Assembly: GCA_951799445.1 (NCBI GenBank)
Contig: OX637290.1
Span: 25,104,987 to 25,168,986 of the forward strand
DNA from: Pseudisothecium myosuroides
Taxonomy: Eukaryota > Streptophyta > Bryopsida > Hypnales > Lembophyllaceae
Length of the DNA: 64,000 bases
Direction: 5' to 3'
Within the stretch, counting starts at the first letter, position 1; each line of letters opens with the position of its first letter. Of this stretch, positions 24,789-35,752 are shown in pieces. The notes below the pieces were generated by a model, which made no database searches, was not told the DNA's origin, and was given only the letters and a program-made list of their open reading frames with translations. A program made the position numbers and the translations under genes.

Positions 24789-26336
24789 CTATAGCTGATG
24801 CTGAGTTGGGGAGGTTGTGGTGGAGTGACCTCCCTCGATGGGTGCTACTGTCAAGGCCTGGCCTTTATCTCCCAATGTTGCGGCTGGATCCGTCATTCCT
24901 TGTTGAGAATCTTCCTGATCCTCAGCCAATTGCGCCATGTAGAGTTCAATTTTGGATTCAAGCTCCATGTTAACATCCTCATCAGGTGTGGCCTCATCCA
25001 TTATGTCCGATATGTGTAGCGGATTGTCTGCTGCTGAGAGGGGAGGCAGCAAGGGTAGGCACGGGGTTACACCTGCCGCTTGCAAGAGAGGATGGGGGGA
25101 CACCTGGATACCTCCTGTGACTTGATCAATTGGTTGAAAACTGGGCGGCGGTGTCATGACTAACGGTGGGAACTCTACCTCCATATCAATCGGGCTGGAG
25201 AGATCTGTAGTCGTGGCTGCTGTCGGGGGTGCATCCTGACATTGTCGCTGGGGACGAGGAGCAGGAAGAGACTTGAGGCCATACGTCAGATGCTTCCGCT
25301 GAACTACAATGAAGCCGTCTTCGCCTTGGATGGGATTTGGCGATAGTGACCTCCTCCTTCCTGCTCGCGGGGGGCGCGGGGAGTGTGGGTGTCTGCGCTG
25401 GTAGTTGGATTGCCGGGTATTGTACTGAGGCGTGTGTGGTGAAGCAGCACTAGTCTGGAAGGGCAATCCGCCCGGGTTCTTGAGAATCCCTCTCGCCGGG
25501 CAGTCTGCATCACCATGGTGGGCTTGAGGGCAGCGGGGGCAGCTGATTTTGTTAATGTCGTACTCCATGGTTACCTCTGAGAACTGCCCCGTGACGTTAG
25601 CCACGGATAGCTTTGATGTGTAGCCCTGTGAAGGGTCGATAGCTACACAAAACCTCGGATCACCGTTCGCACGTATGCTGCAGTCCTCCTCCAGGACAGT
25701 GCCCACTGCACTGGCTATGGTCCTAGCTTCTCGCTGGTAAAATTTGAGGGGTAAATTCTTCAAGTAGATCCAACATGGGATTGCCAGACCAGCAGGTTGA
25801 CACGGGTTGAAGGCGGGGATCCACCGTTGGAGGAGAAGCGTGCCAGCGTTGAATCGACAGGGAGTCAATGCCATCGCCTTTTTTACTAATTCTACAGTGT
25901 CCAGCTTAATAAAATAGAAACCACCACCTACATCACGGTGGAGAGCGATTTTGGCAAAAATCCGGTCTTCAAGTTCACGGATCCAACTTTCATGGGGAAC
26001 CGCAGGGAAAGGGGTTACAGCAAACCTGGCAATTAGTACGCACTGCTTCAGGAAGGCCGCCTCTCTCTTCAGGGCCACCATGTCCAGCGCCTCGGCTGGC
26101 ACCACCACGCAATCTCGAAGCAGCAGCCCATTGGGATTGCGTGTCGTATCGGCGGGTTGGGCTGCGTCACGAGTGTCTTGACGCCGTTCCGTGCCTCCCA
26201 CCATGCGTGGATGAGCGAGATCAGCCGCCGCAACGCGCCTCCAGTTGCCGGCACCTACCGGCGTCTCCAGGGGGGGTGCCTTCGGGTCGCGGGCCTCACA
26301 TTTCAGAGCTGCACTGTAACTTTCCATCGGCGCCAT
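24789..26336 (-). CDS. LINE ORF1, DUF4283-like RNA-binding protein with CCHC zinc knuckle
   Basis: It is still open over about 515 codons. I chose the ATG at 26336 (MAPMESYSAAL) because the longer open frame upstream begins only at a TTG. The N-terminal half holds a DUF4283-like fold (WIRELEDRIFAKIALHRDVG ... WIPAFNPCQPAG ... IPCWIYLKNLPLKFY). A C-x2-C-x4-H-x4-C knuckle, CPRCPQAHHGDADC, follows near 25505-25550. The C-terminal part is Pro/Ser/Gln-rich. Family knowledge: ORF1 proteins of plant L1 elements bind element RNA. It is intact while ORF2 is not. A shorter open stretch (24440-24724) lies between ORF1 and ORF2 and may be its frameshifted tail. Confidence 0.8.
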   Translation of the reverse strand: MAPMESYSAALKCEARDPKAPPLETPVGAGNWRRVAAADLAHPRMVGGTERRQDTRDAAQPADTTRNPNGLLLRDCVVVPAEALDMVALKREAAFLKQCVLIARFAVTPFPAVPHESWIRELEDRIFAKIALHRDVGGGFYFIKLDTVELVKKAMALTPCRFNAGTLLLQRWIPAFNPCQPAGLAIPCWIYLKNLPLKFYQREARTIASAVGTVLEEDCSIRANGDPRFCVAIDPSQGYTSKLSVANVTGQFSEVTMEYDINKISCPRCPQAHHGDADCPARGILKNPGGLPFQTSAASPHTPQYNTRQSNYQRRHPHSPRPPRAGRRRSLSPNPIQGEDGFIVVQRKHLTYGLKSLPAPRPQRQCQDAPPTAATTTDLSSPIDMEVEFPPLVMTPPPSFQPIDQVTGGIQVSPHPLLQAAGVTPCLPLLPPLSAADNPLHISDIMDEATPDEDVNMELESKIELYMAQLAEDQEDSQQGMTDPAATLGDKGQALTVAPIEGGHSTTTSPTQHQL

Positions 26337-26775
26337 GTGTGTGCTGCGACTAATCCTAAGACTAATCAAGATTAGGTTAATCTAATTAGGGTAAGTTAGT
26401 TTTAGCCTAACAACAAAAGTTTGAATGGCCAAACCCTAGTTTTGGACCATCACTCGCACGCGTGTTGCGTGAACGCAAACTTCGGTCATAAAGCGCAGTT
26501 TCATTGGGTCCCCATTGACAAAAGTGTGTCATTTGAGATCAACAGCACAAAGAATCAGGAGCGGCTGTGCCGCACCCCGCCTGCTCTCACCATCGTCCTC
26601 CCAAGATTCCTACAAGACTATCAGGATTTTAATTAATTTTAAATTCATTCTCAATGTCCGAATCCGTCAAGTGAGGTTATCTTTTCCTTCAGTTGCCGTC
26701 AGCTGCGTGGCTTCGATCATTCTGACTCCTGAAATTGGTGGAAGTCACGGATCGTACAGAGATGCCATGCTGTCG

Positions 26776-26804
26776 ACTCCTGGAATCTCGTAGATTCCAG
26801 GAGT
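26776..26804. repeat. Perfect 13-bp inverted repeat, 3-bp loop
   Basis: ACTCCTGGAATCT, CGT, AGATTCCAGGAGT. The unit B counterpart near 38090 lacks the left arm, so the palindrome is specific to unit A. Confidence 0.7.
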
Positions 26805-26814
26805 ATCAAATTCA

Positions 26815-27223
26815 GGGTAGTATGCTCTAAAAGCGACCCTTTAAGGGCTGGGCTACCTTTTCATAGGTTTGCATGAAGGAAAAAAAATTGAATTCATTTT
26901 TTAAAGAAAGAAAATTAGATGCCAAACGTAACATATGTGGTTTCATATTTTTTGAAGTGTTTTGACTTAGTTATAAATTTTCAAAGATTTCTGTTGTAGG
27001 TACCTATTTGTGACCCTAGGTCTCCCAAAATGTGTCTACTTGCAACTTCTAAAGTAATTTGAGGAAATCAAGGCCAATGATTGGCTCTTGCAATAAAGAA
27101 TACTTTTTTTTCGATTGAATCAATGGTTATAGTGGTCCATTTCAGAACCACTTCATATCCATTTAGTACCATTTTGTAGGGTCGGTTTGAAGAGAAGGGT
27201 CGGTTTTTACAGCATACTACCTT
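26815..27223. mobile_element. AAGGTAG-ended TIR element (family S, copy 2)
   Basis: The left end is GGGTAGTATGCTCTAAAAGC and the right end is CAGCATACTACCTT. It lies with the next element between two AAATTCA copies (26807-26813 and about 27494-27500), while unit B has one uninterrupted site near 38125. Non-coding. Confidence 0.65.
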
Positions 27224-27228
27224 CTACG

Positions 27229-27482
27229 TAGTTGTGCAACGATGGAGCCTCCTCTAAAGGCCATTTTGTCCCCCCCCCCCTTTTTATCTTTGGGAAAAAT
27301 GTAGGAACTTTTTATTTGCGAGGCATGATAAAATTTGCAAATTTTGAGTTCATATTTGCAGTCGAAGGCCCCAAATCAGCAAGGAGAGGTCTTGAACATA
27401 CTCTAAGGACGGCACAAAATAGTTTTGTTTTTTTTACATTGACCCTTGGCTTTACCTCCGCAAGAGGCTCGTTGCACAACTA
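27229..27482. mobile_element. Short MITE with GTTGTGCAACGA ends
   Basis: The left end is AGTTGTGCAACGATGGAGCC and the right end is GAGGCTCGTTGCACAACT, an inverted repeat of about 18 bp. It contains a poly(C) run at 27270-27280. The interior resembles the repeats at 11160-11240 and 11340-11440. Confidence 0.65.
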
Positions 27483-29260
27483 TAAGCTCAACCCAAATTC
27501 AGGCAGTGGACAGACTGTCTTGAAGCTACAGTGTAAGTTAAGTACAGGGCAATCACTGAGGCGGAGGAATTCTGAAGACTGCAACAGGCTGCCGAGGAGG
27601 ACAAACTGAAGCGGGATGAGGAATGCTTCCTTTTTTTCAAAATTTCCAACAAGGAAATGACCCACCGTAAACTCCTGTCTAGAAATGGATGAAGTGTGTG
27701 ATCAATGAATGAAAAATTGATAATTACTTATCACACGGATTTCACATGTCAGGAGCAGATTAACGCAAATAGTTTGTCCTCCTTTGAATGGGACGTTTCT
27801 CGATGAGGGTTTATGAACATCTACACTTTTACTCACCAAACTTGGCACCTTCTAATTTTCCATTTAATCTTGAAAAGCCTTCAATTTCCTTGTGCATCAC
27901 TTTTGCTCACCAAATACGAATTATAAATAGTCAAGCCTTAGAGAAAATCTAGACTCTCCGGAGGGCTACTAAGAAGTACCAAAAGGGACCCAAGATTACG
28001 TTTATTTCAGCGACGCAAGAACTTTTCCCCTATTGTTGTTCATCGTTGGTATACCCAAGTATCATGGATATAGTGGTACAACCAAGTGTTAGAGCTTTGG
28101 TACACGAGTATTTGTATTTAAATAGAAGATGGTTGTGGCAATTATTATTTTTTAATCAAAAAAGAATAGGAAATTGAGATATATACTTTGTTAGTCTTGA
28201 TACTCACGCACAGTGAATATGTTTTTTGTCAGTGATTCCCTCTTATGAGTAGCTCAGTAGGGCTGCAAAAATAGCTTGGCTTGTTAAACCCCAGCAACCC
28301 TCTGTAGAGTCCAAATGTTTTCTAATGTGAATACTCATTAAATAGAATAAAGGATAAAACAACTAAACTTAGGATGAACGGTAATTTCAAGGGCCATTCC
28401 TTGACATGCTCAGGGTTGAGTGTCAAAAAAATATTGTAATTGGTCAGTAACATTTTTCATTCACATTTGAAGAGTGTCATACCTCTAACCTAAAAGTCAT
28501 TCATCTCATACACTTAGGGAACTACCCGCTATTACTGATTACAATCTTGCATCAATTTATGACACACCTTTTTCAGTAAACGAGATTTGGACTACATAAG
28601 GTTGAGTTAGTGGCGACAATCAATGTCTTGAATGATGGTGATGGAGTGACTACTAACTACAATAAGAACTTTTAGCTTTTCAGTATAAATTCATTGAAGG
28701 ACTGAAGTAACTTGTTTTAAGCCTTCATATTATGGACATATTGGGAAATATAGTAAGTGCTGCAGGTGAATAAAATGTCCATCAATATGGATATACTTTT
28801 TGTTGGTTTTGGATAGTCTAGAGACAATCTAGGGCCAATGGAGCAACACACTTTAAAAAATCCTACTTTGTCAAAAATAAATAAATTTCAATTGCTCTCC
28901 CAATTTCTCACATTTTTCTTTATATGGAATTTTTTAAAACTTCAACAATGCCAATAAGGCAAACTAGTCATTTTGCATATCATAGTTTAGTTTACTTTAG
29001 AGATTTGTAAACTTATTCAAAATTATTGGATTCATGAACTACTAACTAATTTGTTCTATTAGTGCTTATTATAAAATGAACTTAATATATATAATGATAA
29101 TTTTTTAGATGCCAAAAAAATACTTTTAGCAATAATATTCATGAAGTCACTCTCATAACTTTATTAAATGACCAACATTCCTCTTCTTTGGGTCCCAATG
29201 AGAGAGGTGTAATCTTCTCTTGGATATTTTAGTTTTCTTGTAATAATAACATCAATTTCC
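27483..29260. other. Unit A spacer, homologous to 39891-41570
   Basis: AT-rich and non-coding. It is co-linear with unit B1 with many small differences. I see no gene. Confidence 0.55.
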
Positions 29261-30425
29261 TTAAAAGAGTAATACTACACAAGCCAAACATTGTGACATA
29301 TATCTTCACAAAAGGTTTCATTTTATGCCTCAAATTTAGAACAAATAGAGATTTGGTTTTCCCAACAAGCGTGTTAAGCCACACCAAAGTAATGGAATAT
29401 TGCCAATTTAACAAAATTGACATTTTTATAATGCTTTTTGTCAAAAGTTAAAAGTGAGGATATCCTTAATCCTACCAATGGCCTCTAGAATTGCACAGAA
29501 TGCAAATGGCCCCCCTCTAGACGTTGGTAATCAATATTACGCTTCAACATGAATAGTACTACAATAATAATGATATTTAATGTTAGACATACTAATTGTT
29601 AAAAAAATACCCTAAGTTTATACTCTTTATAAATATTTTTACTAAAAGCATAAATATCAACACTATTAGACAGAAAGAGGATCTAGATAGATAAAGTTGA
29701 TAAAAACATTTATAAAGAGAAAAAACTGATAACAATTTTAGATTCATTAGTGTAGGTAATACTAAATATCATTATTAGTGTACATATAATGAATAAATTG
29801 GCAATTTTCCTATATTGGCAATATTCCATTACTTTGGCATGGTTTAGGTTGCACACTTGAATCCAAAATCTACAGATGTCCTAATTTGTGGCATGTAATT
29901 AGACCTTTATGGTAAATTTCATTAAAATGGTGCCATTTTGAAACTTTGGCATTTTTACAGTTTAAACTGCCAGGTCTAAATCTATACCTATCCAGCTATC
30001 CTAGATGGTTCAAACCAACCAGTCTAAAATCTATACCTGTCCTAGATGGTCAAAATGGCACGTAGTCAAAATGGTGCATTTCCAAAACTTTGTCACTTTT
30101 ACAATTCAGATTGCCCGGTCTGAAATCTATACCCATCCTAGATGGTCAAAATGGCACACATAATACCACCATTTTAACAAAATTTTCCATCTTTGAAGAT
30201 ATACATCTATGTCACATTTTTTGGCTTGTGGAATATTGGCAATTTAACAAAATTGACAATTATAAAAGGTTATATTCATATGTATGGACAATTTCATTAA
30301 AATGGCGGTATTCCAAGTGCCACTTTGACAGTGTGTCATTTTCACCATCTAAGACAGGTATAGATTTCAGAACGGTCGGAAATGAGCCATTTTAAAGGAA
30401 TATTGCCATTTTAATGAAATTGGCC
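29261..30425. repeat. Nested inverted-repeat region with minisatellite (unit A copy)
   Basis: CACACCAAAGTAATGGAATA at about 29380 is inverted as TATTCCATTACTTTGGCATG at about 29825. GCCAAACATTGTGACATA at about 29281 is inverted near 30215. Between them 29950-30130 repeats an AAATCTATACC..TCCTAGATGGTC unit. The same layout occurs at about 41575-42590, and parts recur at 46340-46510 and 62456-62755. Confidence 0.6.
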
Positions 30426-31162
30426 ATATGTGCTGTAAGTTCACTTCGCTAGTAGGACAAATCTGTGAAGTGAATATACCTCAGAGAATCATGATTTGAA
30501 GGAACAGACCAACTGAAGTTCTATAGATACCATGTGTAAGGATGCTAAGAATATGCACTTGTCACATGAGCACCCACATCTCAAGCCATGGTTTCAGTTA
30601 CTACGTCGCAACTGTTTCGAAAAACAGAAACTTACAAGCCAAGGGTTGTCATTTCTGCAAATAAGAGCTACTCCGTATTGTTCTCCATTTATGTACAGAA
30701 AACAAAAACGAGTGATAAACGAGAAATCCCTCCTTATGCAAATGCAATTCGCACTAGACTGTAGCCACCATGATCTGGCACACTATTTTTGATCAAATTC
30801 GTTTTAAAAACAGCTGAGAACTTGCGCATCAATTCATGAAAAAGTGGATAGCCCTACGCAATTTTAAACATATGCATGATCTACCAGTTCCCACAATCCC
30901 ACATTCCCACTTGCATCGAATTCGATCCATGTTTAATTAATTAAACACCTGCCAGCTCGGATATCACCATCTGATTGGACAGTATACCCCGCTTTGTAAT
31001 CGAATTCACAGGATTCGACCATTAAATAAACAGAAAACAAATGTCAACCCCAAGTCCTGGAGGGATTACCGTTATTTTTAACTCCCCTCATTATCTGAAA
31101 ATGCAAGAAATAGTAATCCCCAAAGTCAATTTATATCCCAGACCCCTAATTCTGGCTGCAGT

Positions 31163-31172
31163 CCAATAAAAG
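31163..31172 (+). promoter_or_regulatory. Putative TATA-like element of hog copy 1
   Basis: CCAATAAAAG lies about 120 bp before the ATG. The aligned site in copy 2 is CCAATATATAAG, a better TATA box. The whole interval to the ATG is conserved between the copies. Confidence 0.35.
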
Positions 31173-31291
31173 CTCCCGGTAGTACAAATTCTACAGCTTA
31201 AAGTCCAGCCAATTTTGATGAATATCCAGCACAAGTGATGAAGCTTTACTTATAGATCAGACCCCGCTTTCTTCCACGAGTGTCTGTCACC

Positions 31292-34200
31292 ATGGCTTCT
31301 CGTCTTCCCTTCTTCAGCTTGGCCGTCTTTGTGGTCGCCATCTGCGCATTTGCAGCTCACGTTGGTAAGCTTCGATTCTTTACACCTGCATGCCAACTTT
31401 TATTCTACAATCTGTTCAAAAATTTTAAGTAGACAGTAAGGGTCCGTCACATTTGGAAACTGAAGTGCTCAGCATGCAAAGCTTTCATTAGATCGAGAAG
31501 CTCGAAAGCTAGCAACGTACGTAGAAACCAACAGTAGAATGTTGTTGCATTGGATTTGAACGCATGCATTGTTGTAACATGTAACACTCTAGTACCGAAG
31601 GCTGACATTGCGATACTTTTGTAGTACGTGGTTTTGCAATGCATATGACCGTCAGAAATTTATGAAATATATGACAATGGTTGAGTATAGATGTGCTGCA
31701 ACTGCTACTTCATGTTGTAGTGGTCAGTTTGTTATTCTGATACATTTGATAGTAATGTCCTAAGAAGCGTGTCGTTGAAACTTCGGTTTGGTTACACACA
31801 GGAGTTCTAAATCCATATATGGAATTGACCAAAGGTCCTCTTGTGTCCAGATTCCTAGTCCTAGTGTGTCCCAGTGTAGATGTCCAATTGTACATGTTCA
31901 AGTGAGTCCTAGTCTATCATCACTAAACATTGGCTAAGAGATACTTCAAAATATATCCCATAGATGGACATTTTGAATTTCTCCTGCAGCAGTGCTGAAA
32001 TATGTTTGAATGTGGTGTTCCAACAGATGGGACCAAGTGCTCAACTGGTTACGCCACCTGCACCTACAGTCGGACCTGCAAGACGAACCTCAACACCGAC
32101 CTCAACCACTGCGGCCGCTGCGGCTCCAAATGCCCCTGCGGCCCTCACGCTACCGCTAAATGCACCAAAGGCAAATGCTCCATCGACTGCGACAAGACCC
32201 ACGGCTGGTGCGACTGCGACCGCAACCCCCACACGGGCTGCGAAATCAACGTTCACTCCGACCCCAAGAACTGCGGGAAGTGCGGCACCATCTGCCCCGC
32301 CCCTCCTGGCAACTTCGTCGCCTCCTGTGCGCACGGCGTCTGTATAAAAGCATGCAAGTATAATTTCAAGCTCTGCGGCAGTGAGTGCGTGCAGGTCACG
32401 AACGATGTCAACAACTGTGGAAGCTGCGGATACGAATGCCCTACGAGTTCAAATGGCACGACGTCGTGTGTGGGAGGGAGTTGTGTGTTGGCTTGTGCCA
32501 ATGGGACGAGCAATTGCAATGACGAGTGTGTGGATTTGAGTTCGAATATCTTGAACTGTGGGAGCTGTGGGAAGGTTTGCCTGGATCCCAATGGGACGGT
32601 TCCAATGGGATGCTACCAAGGAGTGTGCGAACCCGCTCATGGATGCTTCCCAGGTTCGGTCCTGATACGTACCGATCGACTTGCTAGCTTTTCAGTAGTT
32701 TCTGCCTTTGCAGTATATACTGTATACATACATGCCACTGCATTTATCGACACTGGACTTCGTAGAAAGGTAGATGTATCCTGGGATATCGATCTCGTTT
32801 CGATCATGTTGTACATTATCTGTTATGGTGGTGATCAGTTTGGATAGTAGCTTAATTTGTTTTGATTCTTTCTAATGACTTGAATATTCTGTGACGTATT
32901 GCAGGGGATGCGACTGTCACGTTGGTAAGCGGTGGAGTGAAGCAGATGATTGACCTTGCGTTGGGTGACAAGGTGAGTGCTAATCGTTATATGTAAATCT
33001 ACCAGATTGTTGTACTTGAATCTGTACAACTGCAGACATTTTCGGAGTCCTCGGGAGACCATTTCCCATATCCCGTTTTTTTTTCTCAAAATCTAGATCT
33101 CTGAAATGGGGCGTGCATGGGGTTTGCAGTAAGTTTTAAGTTTGGTTTCATTAAAAATGCCTACATAGCAGAATTTTTGGTACCAAGGAAAGTGAAACTT
33201 GGAGCAAGAGTTGGTCTTGTGTGCCCGGCATGTGTGTCAAGAGTACCAACTGGTACCATTCTCACGAGTGTAATGCGTATGGTGAGTTTGTGAAGTGTGG
33301 TGAACCAAATCCTGGATAATTCATTTGATGTGCAGGTTGCTGTGATGGGGCGTGATGGAAGCATTGCGTACGAGGACGTGTATGCCTTTGGACACCGAGA
33401 TGCTTCCGCAGTTTCCAGCTTTGTGCAACTCACCGTGAAGCCCATCAACGCCGACATGTCTGACTTTGCTGTCGAGAGCAGGACGCTCGAGCTCACAGCT
33501 TTTCACTTTGTTCCTGTCTCGTCAGGTGAGCATGCTACGAACATTCTCCTCACCACCTCTACCCAAAACTATCTCACTCTCGTGGGATCTCCTTGACTGA
33601 AAGTCCGCTTGCTGCCAATGTGACCAAGCCATAAGGTCCTTATTCCATTAGTAGGCCATGAATACATAGATCAGAAGTGTTGAGTAAGGAGTAAATGTTA
33701 GTGATATATATTCAAAATTTAACAAACAAAACATAACCAGGTTTTGAAGAGTCAAACCTACTCAGTCTAGTGTATTAGAATCTTCTCAACACTAGGGTCT
33801 CATAGTGGATTCCCTCGTGAGTCTCACTTTTCACACCGATATTTGAAGTAAGACTTCCGTCCAGATCGACTTTTCAAGGATAAGTTGAACAAGGTGCAAA
33901 TGTCAAGGTTCGCTGAAAAATGTGACATGCAGGAAATTGCATACAGATTCACCGTGCAGGGCGTCCACGATGCGACGTAACTTAGTACTCCATACAAAAC
34001 TGCGGACAAATCCGCTGTTTCCTTCAAAGAAATCCCATATTAAAACAGCTTACTGGACGTCATGGAATTGAAATGCCTCCAAACCTTCAATGTAGACGGG
34101 TGGCACCTTGTTCATGTCCCGCACAACGAACACGACAAATGCATATCACATTAACATACGTTGTTAGTTCAAGTCCTGCTGAATAAACATGGCAAATGCG

Positions 34201-34680
34201 CATCACATTAACATGCGTCGCGGGTACTTCTTTGCAGGCAAGGCAGGAAAGCTCACATACAAGCGCGCGCAAGACGTGACCGTGGGCGACAAGCTGTGGT
34301 CCTTAAGCTCAACCCTGGTTATCGTGACCACCATTTCCCAAGTGCAGAAGCCAGGGCTCTACAACCCCTTCACCCTGGGCGGCACCATCCTCGTGAACGG
34401 TGTGGTGGCGTCCACCCACAGCGAGTGGTTTCTCGACGACCTGTTCCACTCTCTGGGCTTGCTGCACTGGTTACCCTCAGTGTACCAAACGCTTCTCCTC
34501 CCCGTGCGCCTGCTCTACTCTGTCCTGGGGAAGGAAGCTTACGTCGCGCTCTACCGCTGGCTGGACGCTCTTGTGGACGTCGCCGTGGTGGGTAGCAAGC
34601 ACGGAGGGAGTGTCGTTGCTGCGTCCGCAGCTTTGGCCGCAGTCTTCCTCATGGCCATCACGTCGTCACGAAGGGCGTGA
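31292..34680 (+). CDS. Hog protein 1: secreted STIG1-like cysteine repeats fused to a Hedgehog-type Hint (autoprocessing) domain
   Basis: Five in-phase GT-AG exons: 31292-31364, 32027-32653, 32905-32972, 33336-33525 and 34238-34680, giving 466 aa. Residues 1-24 are a signal peptide (MASRLPFFSLAVFVVAICAF). Residues 25-229 hold about 34 Cys in repeats of the type NCGxCGxxC, including CVDLSSNILNCGSCGKVC, which resembles STIG1. At Gly230-Cys231 the sequence is GCFPGDATVTLV, the Hedgehog/Hint splice start, followed by GGVKQMIDLALGDKV. Block B is LTAFHF with T310-x-x-H313. A second Hint half (KRAQDVTVGDKLW ... VVASTHSEWFLD) is followed by a hydrophobic C-terminal tail (VVAASAALAAVFLMAI). Known Hint chemistry predicts cleavage before Cys231, releasing the Cys-rich part with or without a C-terminal adduct; that is inference here. 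All key residues are intact. Confidence 0.87.
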
Positions 34681-35750
34681 AGTTCTTCTTTGTCCCATGG
34701 AATTTGAAAAACTGAATTTCGGTAGCGCAACACAATCTTTTGATTGAGGGTGCAACACACATTCTTTTGAATGAGGGTACAACACATTCTTTTGATTAAG
34801 GTTTACGGGTTTAGGTTTTGGAGTTTGTGGTAGGGTTCGGGTTTAGGGTTTAGTCACTTCTGGTTCTTTCTTCACTGAGGAACTCATTTGAATTCATTCT
34901 TGGTGCGCATAAGGATGTCTGGGGATGATAGCTGGACACAGTTGTTGATTTCTGGTTTGGGTTTTGGGAGTTGATTGTATGTAAAGTTTGGTGAGGTACT
35001 AAGGAGTTGGTTCAGATTTGTGTTGATGGATTTTAGGTTGAATGTTGATTCCAGAGGCTTGTCTGTTTACCTCCGCCAGGAAGCATCTAAGTTGTATCCA
35101 ATTGGATTAGATTGTGAAAGAAACGGGTGTATACACGACAATGAAAGAAAATTACAATGAGCAAAGGACATGCCCTGCCATTATGTAAGTTCTGCAAAAT
35201 CTGGTTCAGTAACACCAAATGAACGGGCACTTGGAGGAGATAAACAGGCATGATGCAGTCAAGAAGCTTGTTACACAGATATCTACAGTGGAACATCAAC
35301 AACAATTGCCCATGGTCCTTTCTCCTGTTATATTCTTCATTTCGGTGAATAAATTACCATTCGCGCATGAACCCCAAAGGTACCATAATGTTATGTTTTT
35401 GTCAATCAGATCATTTATTGTTTAGTTGAAGAATTCTCAATGCAACCCTGTACAATTGGCCTAAAAAGCAAATCAATGGTGCACAGTAAATTCCTTACCG
35501 CAGAACTAGATACGAATGTCCTTTTGATTTGCTTTAGGAGGTGAATCGTCTCTTGTCCTGAAAAAGCTCCACAGCTCTAGACATGCCCCAAAATCACACT
35601 CCTCATGCATGACACAACGCTAATTAAGTGATGCACACAACATCTTCTACAAAATTTGGGGGCCGAGTTAGCTACCATTACAAACCAGGTCTACGCCCAC
35701 GGATTCACTCAATACCCTCCACCACCTTAAGTCCTTTGCGCAATTACGTA
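34681..35750. other. Hog1 3' flank with short tandem repeat and telobox-like motif
   Basis: Three imperfect copies of a TTTTGATTgAGGGT(A/G)CAACACA unit lie at about 34737-34800. They are followed by GGGTTTAGGGTTTAG near 34839-34853, a telomere-like (telobox) motif. The same arrangement follows hog copy 2. No gene is seen. Confidence 0.6.
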
Positions 35751-35752
35751 AT

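Larger units (their letters stand above)
19665..26629 (-). mobile_element. Near full-length L1-type LINE retrotransposon, decayed
   Basis: About 6.97 kb on the minus strand. The 3' poly(A) appears as the T run at 19665-19676. The flanking target-site duplication is 19644-19664 on the left and 26630-26646 on the right; both read TAATTAAT...TTTTAAATTC and the left copy has four extra bases. Unit B at about 37925-37965 shows the related unoccupied site. It encodes ORF1 (DUF4283-like plus CCHC knuckle) and ORF2 (endonuclease, reverse transcriptase, zf-RVT). ORF2 is broken by several stops and at least one frameshift, so the element is immobile. It inserted after the tandem duplication, or was lost from unit B; the first is simpler. 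Confidence 0.9.

Noticed and set aside
26337..26369. Upstream TTG start for LINE ORF1
   Set aside because: The ATG at 26336 gives a normal start and keeps the whole conserved domain.
29950..30130. Short regularly repeated units considered as a CRISPR-like array
   Set aside because: The units are degenerate and contiguous, with no unique spacers or cas genes, in a plant genome: a minisatellite.
31990..32026. Earlier acceptor for hog exon 2 that would add MFECGVPT
   Set aside because: The CAG sites at 31989-31992 do not keep phase with exon 1 and read into TGA; the acceptor before 32027 is in phase.
32041..32334. Ala/Val-rich open frame antisense to hog exon 2 (and its copy at 55563-56141)
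   Set aside because: It is a compositional shadow of the GC-rich Cys-repeat exon; no start context, introns or family motif.
31964..32347. Thr/Pro/Ala-rich plus-strand frame overlapping hog exon 2
   Set aside because: It is another frame of the same exon; only the Cys-rich frame joins the other exons in phase.
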